NCBI RefSeq assembly: GCF_004912145.1
Contig: NZ_STGT01000002.1
Coordinates: 744,001-808,000, forward strand
Direction: 5' to 3'
Length of the DNA: 64,000 bases
Origin: Peteryoungia rhizophila
Lineage (GTDB): Bacteria > Pseudomonadota > Alphaproteobacteria > Rhizobiales > Rhizobiaceae
Shown: positions 8,523 to 18,100 of the stretch, piece by piece
How the letters are laid out: the number at the start of each line of letters is the position of its first letter
Position numbering within the stretch: position 1 is the first letter of the stretch
Made by a program: the position numbers and the translations under genes
Notes under the pieces: generated by a model
What the model was told of the DNA's origin: nothing
Seen by the model: only the letters and a program-made list of their open reading frames with translations
The model's database searches: none

Positions 8523-10436
8523 ATGAGTGAACTGACGGCAGGGCTGACCACGCTGCGGGAAGAAGACATCGCCAAACATCTGGCGGTCGCCCAGGGGCTG
8601 GTGACGCGCATCGTGGTACTCGATCAGGGCGAGGGCTCCTCCGGCGCGCCGATCGCCGGCACCGGACGGCGTTTCGTCTCGACGGTCTCGACCGGGTCGG
8701 TGCGCCGCACCCGAGAGATCGAACTTGCCAAGAGTATCCAGGCGACCGGCACCGCCGATCCGCTGCTGACGCCGGCCCAGCATACGGTGCTCTACCGCGT
8801 CAGGCGCGGCGTGCAGGTGGCGCTCGCAATATCGGACGTCTTTGCCCGGCAAAGCGAGCTGGAGCCTTTGCAGGCCCGCAATATTGCGGCACCCCTGCAG
8901 GGTGAGGAGGCCGCGCGCTTCAAGGCGCTGCTCGCATCCCAGGCCTATGTCGCGGCCTTTGCTTTTGCCGCTTACCTGAAGTCCACGGTGGCTGGCGAGG
9001 GCGAGCAGCTCGACGGCATCCGCGCGCCGGACTTCCTGTTCGACACGGCGCAGGATGCGCTGAAAAGCATGGTCGCCGGGATCGATATGGCCGTGCAGGG
9101 CGCAGGCGACGATGCGACGCTGATCGGACGGGTCCGTGGTCTCGCGGATCTCGCGCTCGACGGACTTCTCACCCGCAAGGCCCGCTTCGAGCATCTCGGC
9201 GTCTTCGAAAACGCGCATATCCGCGTCGATCAGGACGATTTCACCCTCGACGGTTTCGACGCCGTGCCGGGCGTCAAGTCGAAGCCACTCTCGATGAGCT
9301 TCAAGAAACCCGAAGAGATCATCGGCAACCACATCGCCAAATATCAGGCGCTGAAGCTTGCCAAGATGCTGATGGCCTATGATTTCGACCGCCAGATGAA
9401 CCCCTTTGTCGATCTCGGCGGCTTTCTCTTCACCTTTATCGGCGACGGCATGCCGGGCACCGGCAAGACGATCCTGATCCAGATGCTGGCGGGCCTCTTG
9501 AACGACTACTGCCAGATGGCGGGCTATGCCTTCCACTACGAGAATTTCGGCGTCGATCAGATCTCGTCCTATCAGGGCAAGTCGGGCCAGAATTGCAAAA
9601 GCTTCGTCAACAACGTGCTCAACCCGCGCGTCATAGGCTTCGGCACGATCGACGATGTCGACCAGGTGACGGCGAAGCGCTCCGATGACCGGGCATCGGC
9701 CGGCCAGCACGAGGTGACCGCCGTTCTGATGGAGAGTTTCGCCGGTGCCTCGACCGTCGTGCGCGGCAATGCCACCTTCGGCATGTTCTCCAACTATCCT
9801 GAAAATGTCGACGATGCGCTGCGTCAGCGCGCTGGCGCCCGCTGGCTGGTCGATGGACCGCAGACGCGGGAGGACTATATCGACATCTTCTCGCTGCTCG
9901 TCGGCAAGAACCACCAGATCCCGCTCGGAGAGCACCAGCTTTTTGCCGGACAGGAGATCCAGAAGGCGGTCAGCCGCTCCTATGGCGAGCATGACCGACC
10001 GAAGGAGGACGGGCTCGTCGCTGTCTGGGAACGCTACGAGAAGACCGAGGGCAGGATCGAGACGCTGGCGGACGTCGGCGCCTATTTGCACGCGATCAAG
10101 CTCGCCGAACCGCGCTTCACCGGCCGCGCGATCAAGAACATCACGGACGCGATCAAGATGCGGGCGATGGATGTTGAACTTCCCGATGCCTGGTTCGAAA
10201 AGCCGGAGGCATTCGTACACAAGTCCTATGACGACAAGCGCGCCATGATCGCCGAGCTGCGCGGTCCGGTGACGATGGAGATGATCCTGCAGGAGGTCAA
10301 CCGCTACGCCGACTCAGAATTCCGCTATGCCGACAAGTCCGATGACGCGGCGGTGTCGGAGATCATCCGGCGCGAGCGGCAGCGCGAGCGGGCGATTGGC
10401 GAGATCGAGCGGATGAAGGGGGAGGGGAATTGGTAA
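8523..10436 (+). CDS. AAA family ATPase, third gene of the five-gene operon
   Basis: 637 residues. The first ~270 have no domain I recognise. The AAA module follows: Walker A GMPGTGKT at about 309-316, Walker B-like IDDVDQV at about 376, a sensor region with FSNYPENVDDALRQR, and the arginine-finger-like RQRAGARW at about 432, then a helical lid and a charged C-terminus. The layout fits classical AAA remodelling ATPases rather than MoxR or helicases. The closing segment (EIIRRERQRERAIGEIERMK) may be a coiled coil. It starts two bases after the previous stop and ends four bases before the next gene. The substrate is unknown. Confidence 0.8.
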   Translation: MSELTAGLTTLREEDIAKHLAVAQGLVTRIVVLDQGEGSSGAPIAGTGRRFVSTVSTGSVRRTREIELAKSIQATGTADPLLTPAQHTVLYRVRRGVQVALAISDVFARQSELEPLQARNIAAPLQGEEAARFKALLASQAYVAAFAFAAYLKSTVAGEGEQLDGIRAPDFLFDTAQDALKSMVAGIDMAVQGAGDDATLIGRVRGLADLALDGLLTRKARFEHLGVFENAHIRVDQDDFTLDGFDAVPGVKSKPLSMSFKKPEEIIGNHIAKYQALKLAKMLMAYDFDRQMNPFVDLGGFLFTFIGDGMPGTGKTILIQMLAGLLNDYCQMAGYAFHYENFGVDQISSYQGKSGQNCKSFVNNVLNPRVIGFGTIDDVDQVTAKRSDDRASAGQHEVTAVLMESFAGASTVVRGNATFGMFSNYPENVDDALRQRAGARWLVDGPQTREDYIDIFSLLVGKNHQIPLGEHQLFAGQEIQKAVSRSYGEHDRPKEDGLVAVWERYEKTEGRIETLADVGAYLHAIKLAEPRFTGRAIKNITDAIKMRAMDVELPDAWFEKPEAFVHKSYDDKRAMIAELRGPVTMEMILQEVNRYADSEFRYADKSDDAAVSEIIRRERQRERAIGEIERMKGEGNW

Positions 10437-10440
10437 CGCT

Positions 10441-11736
10441 ATGAACCGCCTCCTTGAAGCCGAACTCATCTATGGCCGCCTGCTTCCCATCCGCGAGCCG
10501 CATCTCGTCGCGCGCTACAACAAGGCGCTCATCGCCTTCGGCCTGCCGGCAACCAAGCTCACCGAATTTGACATCGACATCACCGGCTTTTCGCCGCAGG
10601 TGGCGGCCGAGCTCGGCGATCCTGACTATCTCGATCCCCTCAAGGTCAACCGACGCTTCATCATCCTGACGCCGGAGCAGGACAGCCTGCCGGTCGTGCA
10701 TACGAGCTTTTCCAACACCGCCGGCCTGATGCACGAATTCTTCTCCGCCAATGCCCGTGCCATCCACGCGATCACGCTCCGGGACACGCTTTACGGCGAG
10801 ATCGAGGATAGCGTCTCGGAGGTGAAGACGCTCGACGACCTGCTGTCGATCAACGAGGTGACATTCAAGGTCTTGTCGGCGGAAGATCTGCTCGGCAAGG
10901 CGGGGCAGCTTCGGCAGCTCTGCGACGCGCTGATCACGAGCGCCGATGCCTGGCGCGACGACGCCATGCTTGAGCGCATGGTATCGCTGGCGAAAGAGAC
11001 CGGCGACATCCGCCAGAACACGCTTGTGCCGGATAAACTCGTTTTCCGGCACGACGCCTTCTGGGCCGATCATTTCGGCGGCGTGTTTGTCTTCGTCGAT
11101 GAGAAGATCACCACCGTCGTCTGTGATCCAGAGGCTCCGGGCTTCCGCCGGTCGAGGCCGTGGCAGGTGAGCTATATCTCGATCCATGATGCAGCCCAGA
11201 TCGGTGACTTCCTCGCCCGCACCGGCCGGCTCGAGCTGCCGCGTGCGAGCTGGGTGGAAAGCTCGGGGCTGTTTGCCCATCGTCTGGAAATGGCGTTGCT
11301 TTCGGTGGCGGCCTCCCTCGATCCGGTGCCGGATCTGACCCGCATCGACGCTGTCTGGATGCAGACCTTCCTGCATCGCAACGCCAAGGCCATCAACGAG
11401 CGCGGGGTCTATCCCTTGCTGCAGGAAGCCCAGCGAACCCTGGCGCGCACCGGAAATCTGCGCATGGCCGATATCGATCCTAAGCTCAGGCTCTGGCTCG
11501 TGCGCGCCGAACCCGGCCATCCCGATCAATGGCTCACCAACCGGCTGATCGCGCATCTGACGGGGGAAGATTTCGTCTCCCGCTTCGTCTTCGACAAGCA
11601 GGGCTTCTACCGCGCCTATGAGCGCTATCCGGAACCCTATCGCGATTATGTTGTATCCCGCCTGTCCCAGACTTATCTGAAAGACAAGCCCGCCTTTCGC
11701 AAACGCCTCTACGGCCTAGGAGATGACCATGCTTGA
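10441..11736 (+). CDS. DUF6638-like protein, fourth gene of AAA operon
   Basis: 431 residues, soluble, with no signal peptide. I associate the N-terminal MNRLLEAELIYGRLLPIREP and the overall length with the uncharacterised DUF6638 family; this is recall, not a search. No catalytic motif stands out. It begins four bases after the AAA gene; its last codons overlap the start region of the DUF2333-like gene, so coupling is likely. The conserved tail FDKQGFYRAYERYPEPYRDY suggests a folded C-terminal domain. Function unknown. Confidence 0.65.
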   Translation: MNRLLEAELIYGRLLPIREPHLVARYNKALIAFGLPATKLTEFDIDITGFSPQVAAELGDPDYLDPLKVNRRFIILTPEQDSLPVVHTSFSNTAGLMHEFFSANARAIHAITLRDTLYGEIEDSVSEVKTLDDLLSINEVTFKVLSAEDLLGKAGQLRQLCDALITSADAWRDDAMLERMVSLAKETGDIRQNTLVPDKLVFRHDAFWADHFGGVFVFVDEKITTVVCDPEAPGFRRSRPWQVSYISIHDAAQIGDFLARTGRLELPRASWVESSGLFAHRLEMALLSVAASLDPVPDLTRIDAVWMQTFLHRNAKAINERGVYPLLQEAQRTLARTGNLRMADIDPKLRLWLVRAEPGHPDQWLTNRLIAHLTGEDFVSRFVFDKQGFYRAYERYPEPYRDYVVSRLSQTYLKDKPAFRKRLYGLGDDHA

Positions 11737-12838
11737 CCCGATCATCGCGTTCTTCCAGCGCGTCTTTGCCGCGATCGGTCGCGGCATCGGCATGGTGGTC
11801 GCATGGTTCCTCTGGCCCTTCCTCGCGGCTCACGGCTGGTATCGCGACCGCAGCTGGATCATCAAGGGACCGATCCTTGGCGTCCTCGTCCTGCTGGTGA
11901 TCGTCTATGGCCAGTTCATCTATCGCACCCAGATCTGGCATGGCTTCGATCCCGCTTTCGTGCAGACCTACAAGTTCGAGGAGCGGACGGTTCCGGCAGG
12001 CTCGCCACTGCCCGGTGAGGCCAATCGCTGCCAGGATTCGGCGGTCGTCATGATCAGTGCCGCACTCACCGACCAGAACGTCAACCAGAACAGCTGGGTG
12101 TCTTCGACGCTGCTCTACAAACTGGGCATGTTCGGCCTCGACTGGGACAATACGCCCTTTATGGACAACAAGGCCTCGTTCCAGCGCGGCGTGAACCAGG
12201 TTGTGCGCCGCACCGCGATCCAGCTGGCTGACAATCTCGGCCGCGTGCGCGGCACGTCCGGCATCAACAACGACCTGCAGAATGCCCGCGGCAACATTCA
12301 GTTCGATGAGAGCACCTGGTATTTCGGCACCGACCCGTTCGGCTTCAAGACGCCGACACCGAGCTATTACCGGGCGGCGGTCGAAAGCTGGAACCGCTTC
12401 AATACCTCGCTCGCCACCTGCGAAGCCGTCTTCGATACGCGCTCGGACAACCTGTTGCAGCTCCTGGACGGCATGGCGAGCGATCTCGGCAACACCTCCG
12501 ACATTTTGCGCCGTCGCTCGGAAGAGTTCAATGCCGGCTGGTTCGACACGCGCGCCGATGACCGCTTCTGGTTCTCCTACGGCCAGCTCTATGCGCAATA
12601 CGCCCTGCTCCAGGCGACACGCGCCGATTTCAGCGGCGTCATCCGCGAACGCAACCTGACCGCCATCTGGGCCGAGATGGATCGGCAGTTGCAGGCGGCG
12701 CTCAGGATCCAGCCGGCGATCATCTCGAATGGTCGCGAAGACGGCTGGATCATGCCGACCCATCTCGCCACCATGGGATTCTATATCCTGCGGGTGCGCT
12801 CCAACATGGTCGAGATCCAGTCGATTCTCGATCGCTGA
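11729..12838 (+). CDS. DUF2333-like membrane-anchored protein, last gene of AAA operon
   Basis: 369 residues. One hydrophobic helix at about 47-65 (GPILGVLVLLVIVYGQFIY) follows a short N-terminal tail, and the remaining ~300 residues are polar, consistent with an anchored periplasmic domain. It matches my recollection of DUF2333. ATG codons occur at 11723 and 11729; GGAG lies directly against the first but six bases from the second, so 11729 is chosen. It overlaps the end of the previous gene by eight bases. As the only clear membrane protein of the operon it may link the cytosolic AAA machinery to the envelope (inference). Confidence 0.7.
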   Translation: MLDPIIAFFQRVFAAIGRGIGMVVAWFLWPFLAAHGWYRDRSWIIKGPILGVLVLLVIVYGQFIYRTQIWHGFDPAFVQTYKFEERTVPAGSPLPGEANRCQDSAVVMISAALTDQNVNQNSWVSSTLLYKLGMFGLDWDNTPFMDNKASFQRGVNQVVRRTAIQLADNLGRVRGTSGINNDLQNARGNIQFDESTWYFGTDPFGFKTPTPSYYRAAVESWNRFNTSLATCEAVFDTRSDNLLQLLDGMASDLGNTSDILRRRSEEFNAGWFDTRADDRFWFSYGQLYAQYALLQATRADFSGVIRERNLTAIWAEMDRQLQAALRIQPAIISNGREDGWIMPTHLATMGFYILRVRSNMVEIQSILDR

Positions 12839-12859
12839 TCACTGCCGCCAACCACTGTC

Positions 12860-12896
12860 CCGCGCCCTTGCTGCCGCTCTGGTCGGCAGGGCGCGG
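12860..12896 (+). terminator. Hairpin after the AAA operon
   Basis: Two-part stem CCGCGCC/GGCGCGG plus CTGCCG/CGGCAG, starting about 20 bases after the DUF2333-like stop. There is no T-run, so it is a weak or factor-assisted terminator, or a 3'-end stabiliser. Confidence 0.45.
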
Positions 12897-12965
12897 CGGT
12901 GCCGTTGTCGCCCAAGTCCTCACCGTTTCGCCTTGTCCGGCAGACCGTTCTGTTGTAGGTAAAAC

Positions 12966-12983
12966 ATGAGGTACGTACCTCAT
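12966..12983. promoter_or_regulatory. 18-bp perfect palindromic operator upstream of a PPOX flavoprotein gene
   Basis: ATGAGGTACGTACCTCAT is exactly self-complementary over 18 bases. It lies 57 bases before the flavoprotein start, next to a TTGTCC hexamer about 20 bases upstream. This is the look of a TetR, MarR or HxlR operator. No such regulator is encoded beside it, so the repressor would act from elsewhere. Confidence 0.6.
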
Positions 12984-13039
12984 TCACCTTTCAGGACTTC
13001 CACCTGCGGTGCGAAGCGATGCGTGGGAGGCGCGGCAGC

Positions 13040-13690
13040 ATGTCCGGATTTGAACTTCAGCCAGAATTCATTGTCGCCGACGAGGTTTCTCTGCGCCATC
13101 TCTACGATGCCACCCATGCGCTCGCGCTGCAAAAGGAGCGCCAGACGCTCAGCGCGAATGCCCTTGCCTTCATCCGGCGCTCGCCCTTCTTGTGCATCGG
13201 CACGCAGGGCCCCGGGGGCAGGGCGGATGTCAGTCCGCGCGGTGATGCGCCCGGTTTCGTGACCGTCCTCGACGACCGGACGCTCGCCATTCCGGACCGC
13301 CCGGGCAACAACCGGCTCGACACGCTCGCCAATGTCGTCGCCAATCCCTCGGTCGGTCTGCTCTTTCTCATCCCGGGCTATGACGAGACGCTGCGGATCA
13401 ACGGCAGCGCGACATTGACGACGCAGCCCGATCTTCTCGACGGCATGGCCGTGAACGAGCGACGGCCGAAGCTTGCGATCGTGGTTGCCGTGGAGGAGGT
13501 CTTCCTGCATTGCGCCAAGGCGTTCCGGCGCTCGCATCTCTGGGATCCAGAGCACCGGCAAGATCGACAGGAGATGCCATCGCTGATGCAGATGATCCTC
13601 GACGACACCACCGGCGCGCCTGCTGATCCGGCGGAGATGCGAAAGATGGATGAAAACCTAGAGACTGCCTATCAGAAGACGCTTTACTGA
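13040..13690 (+). CDS. PPOX-type FMN-dependent flavoprotein (MSMEG_1061-like)
   Basis: 216 residues with a pyridoxamine-phosphate-oxidase split barrel. The central blocks FLCIGTQGPGGRADVSPRGD, DRPGNNRLDTLANVVANP and LFLIPGYDETLRINGSA match the MSMEG_1061/'pyridoxamine 5'-phosphate oxidase family' proteins that bind FMN and reduce unknown substrates. The C-terminal HCAKAFRRSHLWDP is also typical. The ATG at 13040 is preceded by GGGAGG; the ATG at 13019 is not. Transcription probably responds to the factor binding the palindrome at 12966-12983. Confidence 0.8.
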   Translation: MSGFELQPEFIVADEVSLRHLYDATHALALQKERQTLSANALAFIRRSPFLCIGTQGPGGRADVSPRGDAPGFVTVLDDRTLAIPDRPGNNRLDTLANVVANPSVGLLFLIPGYDETLRINGSATLTTQPDLLDGMAVNERRPKLAIVVAVEEVFLHCAKAFRRSHLWDPEHRQDRQEMPSLMQMILDDTTGAPADPAEMRKMDENLETAYQKTLY

Positions 13691-13714
13691 CGGCACTCCA
13701 CCGCCAGCCAGCCT

Positions 13715-14431
13715 TTAGCTGATGATCTTCATCCGGATCGCCTTGGCGACCAGCTGGGTGCGGTTGACGCAGTCGAGCTTGCGGATGGCATTGGTCATAT
13801 AGGCGTTGACCGTGTGGTCGGAGAGGGACAGGATCTGGCCGATCTCGAGCGAGGTCTTGCCCTGCGCTGTCCAGCGTACGACTTCGAGCTCGCGGGCCGA
13901 GAGCACGTTGGTGTTGCTTGCCGTGCGGCGCAGACGGTCGAAGACGTCGAAGGCCTGGATGCTCAGCATGGAGAGTTCGTTGATCTCGGTTTGGCCGAGC
14001 GGCGCCCGGTTGCCATCGTAGCGCACCACGTAGCGATGCCCGTCGACGGATGTCACCGAGAAGAGGATGCCCATCAACAGGTTGAAGCGGCACATCAGGT
14101 CGCTGAACTCTGTCGGGCAGTCGAAATCGGGTGTCCTGCCATCGGGGCCGAGCGACCAGATATTGTGCATGATCGAGCGGCTGATATGCGGTACGGTCGG
14201 GCAATGGCGCAGGAATTCGAGACGGTCGAACTCGCGACAGAACTCCAAGGGCAGCGTGGTTTCGCGCACAAGTGGGCCGATGTGGCGGTCTTGCGCCGTC
14301 GGTGCCGCCGACAGCGTGACATGGTCGAGGCCGTATTCGCGCGCTGCGTTTCGCCAGCCTTCCATCAGCTCGCTGCGGCTCTGACTGCTCCCGATATCCT
14401 TGCTCAAGAGCGTCTGTCGTTCTGACAACAT
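13715..14431 (-). CDS. LuxR family transcriptional regulator
   Basis: About 238 residues. The C-terminal helix-turn-helix (LSARELEVVRWTAQGKTSLE ... HTVNAYMTNAIRKL) is a clear GerE/LuxR domain. The N-terminal ~160 residues have the size of an autoinducer-binding domain, but I could not place the full set of conserved acyl-homoserine-lactone contacts, so ligand binding is uncertain. No LuxI synthase is in the window, so it is a solo. Start: ATG at 14431 or TTG at 14455; neither has a good ribosome site. The gene stops 24 bases from the convergent flavoprotein gene. Confidence 0.75.
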   Translation of the reverse strand: MLSERQTLLSKDIGSSQSRSELMEGWRNAAREYGLDHVTLSAAPTAQDRHIGPLVRETTLPLEFCREFDRLEFLRHCPTVPHISRSIMHNIWSLGPDGRTPDFDCPTEFSDLMCRFNLLMGILFSVTSVDGHRYVVRYDGNRAPLGQTEINELSMLSIQAFDVFDRLRRTASNTNVLSARELEVVRWTAQGKTSLEIGQILSLSDHTVNAYMTNAIRKLDCVNRTQLVAKAIRMKIIS

Positions 14432-14586
14432 TTTATCAATTTCGAAAGTTGACAACCAAGCGGAAGTTTATGTTCAATATATCAGACCGGGCGAAAAGCT
14501 AGCAGTTTTTCGGGTGTTGTCACCATTAATATGACTAATTTCTCACCGGTGCCACTCAAAATGGCAATGGCCCGTTATCCCGATCT

Positions 14587-15051
14587 TCACACGGGGAGGG
14601 CGGACACTGCCTTGACCTCTTCCATGACGGCGTAAGTGTGTGTTTCGCGTACGCCGGGCAGGGGCAGAATCACCTCCGACAGGAATTGCCGATAGGCCTC
14701 CATACCGGCCACGCGGGCCTTCACCAGGTAGTCGAAACCGCCCGCCACCATGTGGCATTCCATGACGTCGTCCGAGCGCTTCACCGCCGCCGCGAAGGTG
14801 TCGAAGACGTCGGCCGTGGTCCGGTCCAGTTTCACCTCGATGAAAACGAGCAGGTTGCGACCGAGCTTCTGGGGTGAGAGCATCGCCATGTAGCCGGTGA
14901 TGTAGCCCTCGCGCGTCAGTCGGCGTACCCTCTCGGCGGTCGCCGTCGGGGACAGGTTCACCCGCTCGGCGAGTTCGATATTGGTCAGCCGACCCTCCGC
15001 CTGGAGCGCGCGAAGGATCTTGCGGTCGAGGCGGTCGATTTCCTTGCTCAT
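14587..15051 (-). CDS. putR: Lrp/AsnC family regulator of proline catabolism
   Basis: 154 residues: N-terminal winged HTH (LDRKILRALQAEGRLTNIEL, then NLSPTATAERVRRL) and a C-terminal RAM/AsnC effector domain with the VMECHMVAGGFDYL signature. It is transcribed divergently from putA across 107 bases, the arrangement of Agrobacterium PutR, which activates putA in response to proline. The assignment therefore rests on family plus neighbour. The intergenic region presumably carries the PutR sites, but I did not find a clear repeat. Confidence 0.85.
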   Translation of the reverse strand: MSKEIDRLDRKILRALQAEGRLTNIELAERVNLSPTATAERVRRLTREGYITGYMAMLSPQKLGRNLLVFIEVKLDRTTADVFDTFAAAVKRSDDVMECHMVAGGFDYLVKARVAGMEAYRQFLSEVILPLPGVRETHTYAVMEEVKAVSALPV

Positions 15052-15158
15052 TCTCTACAGATCTCCAGATTGCTAGTGAATATGCCAGAAAATGCTCTGA
15101 AGAATAGCGGGAAATTCGGGATATCAGAAGATATGTTGCGCATACCACGGAGGTGACA

Positions 15159-18100
15159 ATGATCAAGCCAGCCACGACCGATTTTCCGCGTTTCGAAGCC
15201 CCTTATGCCGGCGACGACGACCAGCTCATCCGCCATTTCGCGTCGCGCATGTCGCTTTCCGACAGCCAGAACGGTGCGATTGATCGGCGGGCCACGACCT
15301 ATATCGATGCCATCAGAAACAATTCCGGCTCGGTCGGCGGTGTGGAAGATTTCCTACGCGAATATGGGTTGTCGACGCGCGAAGGTTTGGCTCTGATGGT
15401 GCTGGCCGAAGCGCTGCTGCGGGTGCCTGATGCACTGACCCAAGACCGTCTGATCGAGGACAAGCTGAAAGAAGGCGGCTGGAGCGAACACGAGGCGCAT
15501 GGCGACAGCTGGTTCGTCTCGGCATCCGCCTGGGCGCTCGGCATGTCGGCCCGCGTCATCCGTCCGGGCGAAACGCCTGAAGGCGTCATGCGCGGCCTCG
15601 TCAAGCGCCTCGGCCTGCCCACCGTGCGCTCCGCCACCAAGCAGGCGATGCGTTTCCTCGGCCATCACTTCGTGCTCGGCGAAACCATCAAGGACGCCCT
15701 GTCGCGCGCAGCCAAAAGCGAGGAGCGCGGCTATCGCCACTCCTTCGACATGCTGGGCGAGGGCGCCCGCACGGCAGAAGACGCCAAGCGCTACTTCCAG
15801 TCCTATGCGAGCGCGATCGAGGCGATCGGTGCGCATATGGCCAAGCATGGGAAGAGCCAGCAGTTGCCGAACCGCATGGGGATCTCGGTCAAGCTGTCTG
15901 CGCTGCATCCGCGTTATCTCGCCACCCATCATGACCGGGTGATGCGCGAACTCGTGCCTGACCTGCTGAAGCTTGCCCAGATGGCCAAGGCCCATCAGCT
16001 GAACTTCACCGTCGATGCCGAGGAGGCAGACCGTCTCGAACTCTCGCTCGACGTGATCGCCGCCGTGTTTGCCGATCCGTCGCTCGCCGGCTGGGACGGT
16101 TTCGGTCTCGCCATCCAGGCCTATCAGAAGCGGTCGCCGCAGGTCATCGATTTCATCGACGGACTTTGCCAGCAATATGGCCGCCGTATGATGGTGCGCC
16201 TCGTCAAGGGCGCCTATTGGGATACGGAAGTGAAGCGCGCCCAGGAACGTGGCCTCGACGATTACCCGGTCTGGACGCGCAAGCCGGCGACCGATCTCGC
16301 CTATCTGCATTGTGCCGCCAAGCTGATGGAGAAGCGCGCGCGGATCTTCCCGCAGTTCGCCACCCACAATGCGCTCACCGTCTCGACCATCATCGAGCTT
16401 GCCGGCACGGATCGCTCGGGCTTCGAATTCCAGCGCCTGCACGGCATGGGCGAAGCGCTTTACGACACGCTGCTGTCAGGCAATGACCGGATCGCCTGCC
16501 GCATCTATGCGCCCGTTGGCGGTTACCGCGACCTGCTCGCCTATCTCGTCCGTCGCCTCCTGGAAAACGGCGCGAACTCCTCCTTTGTCGCTGTTGCAGG
16601 CGACAAGAATATCCCGGTGACCGCACTGCTGGAACGCCCGACCGAGAAGCTGGGCTTGAGCAATGGCCAGACTGCGCGCCACAGCCAGATCCCGATGCCG
16701 CTTGGTCTTTACGGCGATCGCCGGAACAGCGCCGGTTTCGAATTCGGCCATCGTGACAACCTCGAACGGCTGATGGCCCGCATCGGCCAGCCGCTCGCCG
16801 AGATCGCCGCCCATTCGCTGGTGCCCGGTGCGACCGGGGCTACGAGCGATGAAACTGTTTTCTCGCCCGCCGATCGCAGTCGCAAGGTCGGCACCGTGCG
16901 CAATGCCACGCCCGCCGATGTCGACCGCGCCTTTGTGGCCGGCCGAAAGGGCTTTGCCCGCTGGTCGCGGCTGTCCGTCGAGGAGCGAGCCGCAACGCTC
17001 GACAAGCTGGCCGATCTCATGGAAGCCGATCGGGACCGCTTGCTGTCGTTGCTCGCGCTCGAAGCCGGCAAGACTCTGGATGACGGTGTCGCCGAAATCC
17101 GCGAGGCGGTCGATTTCTGCCGCTACTACGCATCCGAGGCGCGCCGGCAGTTCGGCGAGGCCGAAGTCATGCCCGGCCCGACCGGCGAGCTCAACCGTCT
17201 CTCCTGGCGCGGCCGCGGCGTCTTTGCCTGCATTTCGCCGTGGAATTTTCCGCTCGCCATCTTCCTGGGCCAGGTCTCGGCAGCCCTCGTTGCCGGCAAT
17301 GCCGTCATCGCCAAGCCGGCACCCCAGACGCCGCTGATCGCGTTTGAGGCGGTGAAGCTCTTCCACAAGGCAGGCGTGCCCGAGGACGTGCTGATGCTCT
17401 TGCCCGGTGCCGGTGACGTCGGTGCCGCGATCACTGCCCATCCGAAGCTTGCCGGCATTGCCTTTACCGGCTCGACGGCGACAGCACAGGCGATCAACCG
17501 GACGCTTGCCGCAAAGGACGGTCCGATCGTGCCGCTGATCGCCGAAACCGGTGGCCTCAACGCCATGATCGTCGATGCGACGGCGCTTGCCGAACAGGTG
17601 GCCGACGACGTCGTGCTCTCGGCCTTCCGCTCGGCCGGCCAGCGCTGCTCGGCACTGCGCATCCTCTATCTGCAGGAAGACATTGCCGATGGCATGCTGG
17701 AGATGATCGAGGGGGCTGCGCGCGAGTTGAACCTCGGCAATCCGCTGGAGATCACCACCGATATCGGCCCCGTCATCGACGAAAAGCAGAAGGCGATGCT
17801 GGAGGCGCATATCGCCGAGATGAAGCGGAGCCAGAAGGTGCGTTATGCCGGAAAGGTGCCCGCAACCGGCAATTTCTTCGCCCCGCATATCGTCGAGCTC
17901 GACCGCCCCGAGGCACTGACCAAGGAAATCTTCGGGCCTGTGCTCCATGTCGTTCGCTGGAAGGCGAAGGCGCTCGACCAGGTAATCGCCTCGATCGATG
18001 CCACCGGTTATGGGCTGACACTCGGCGTGCACAGCCGCATCGAAGCGACGATCCGCAAGGTCACCGAAGCGCTTGATACCGGCAATATCTATGTGAACCG

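Noticed and set aside
12966..12983. Integrase attachment site
   Set aside because: A perfect palindrome without a neighbouring integrase, tRNA or second copy in the window; operator is the simpler reading.
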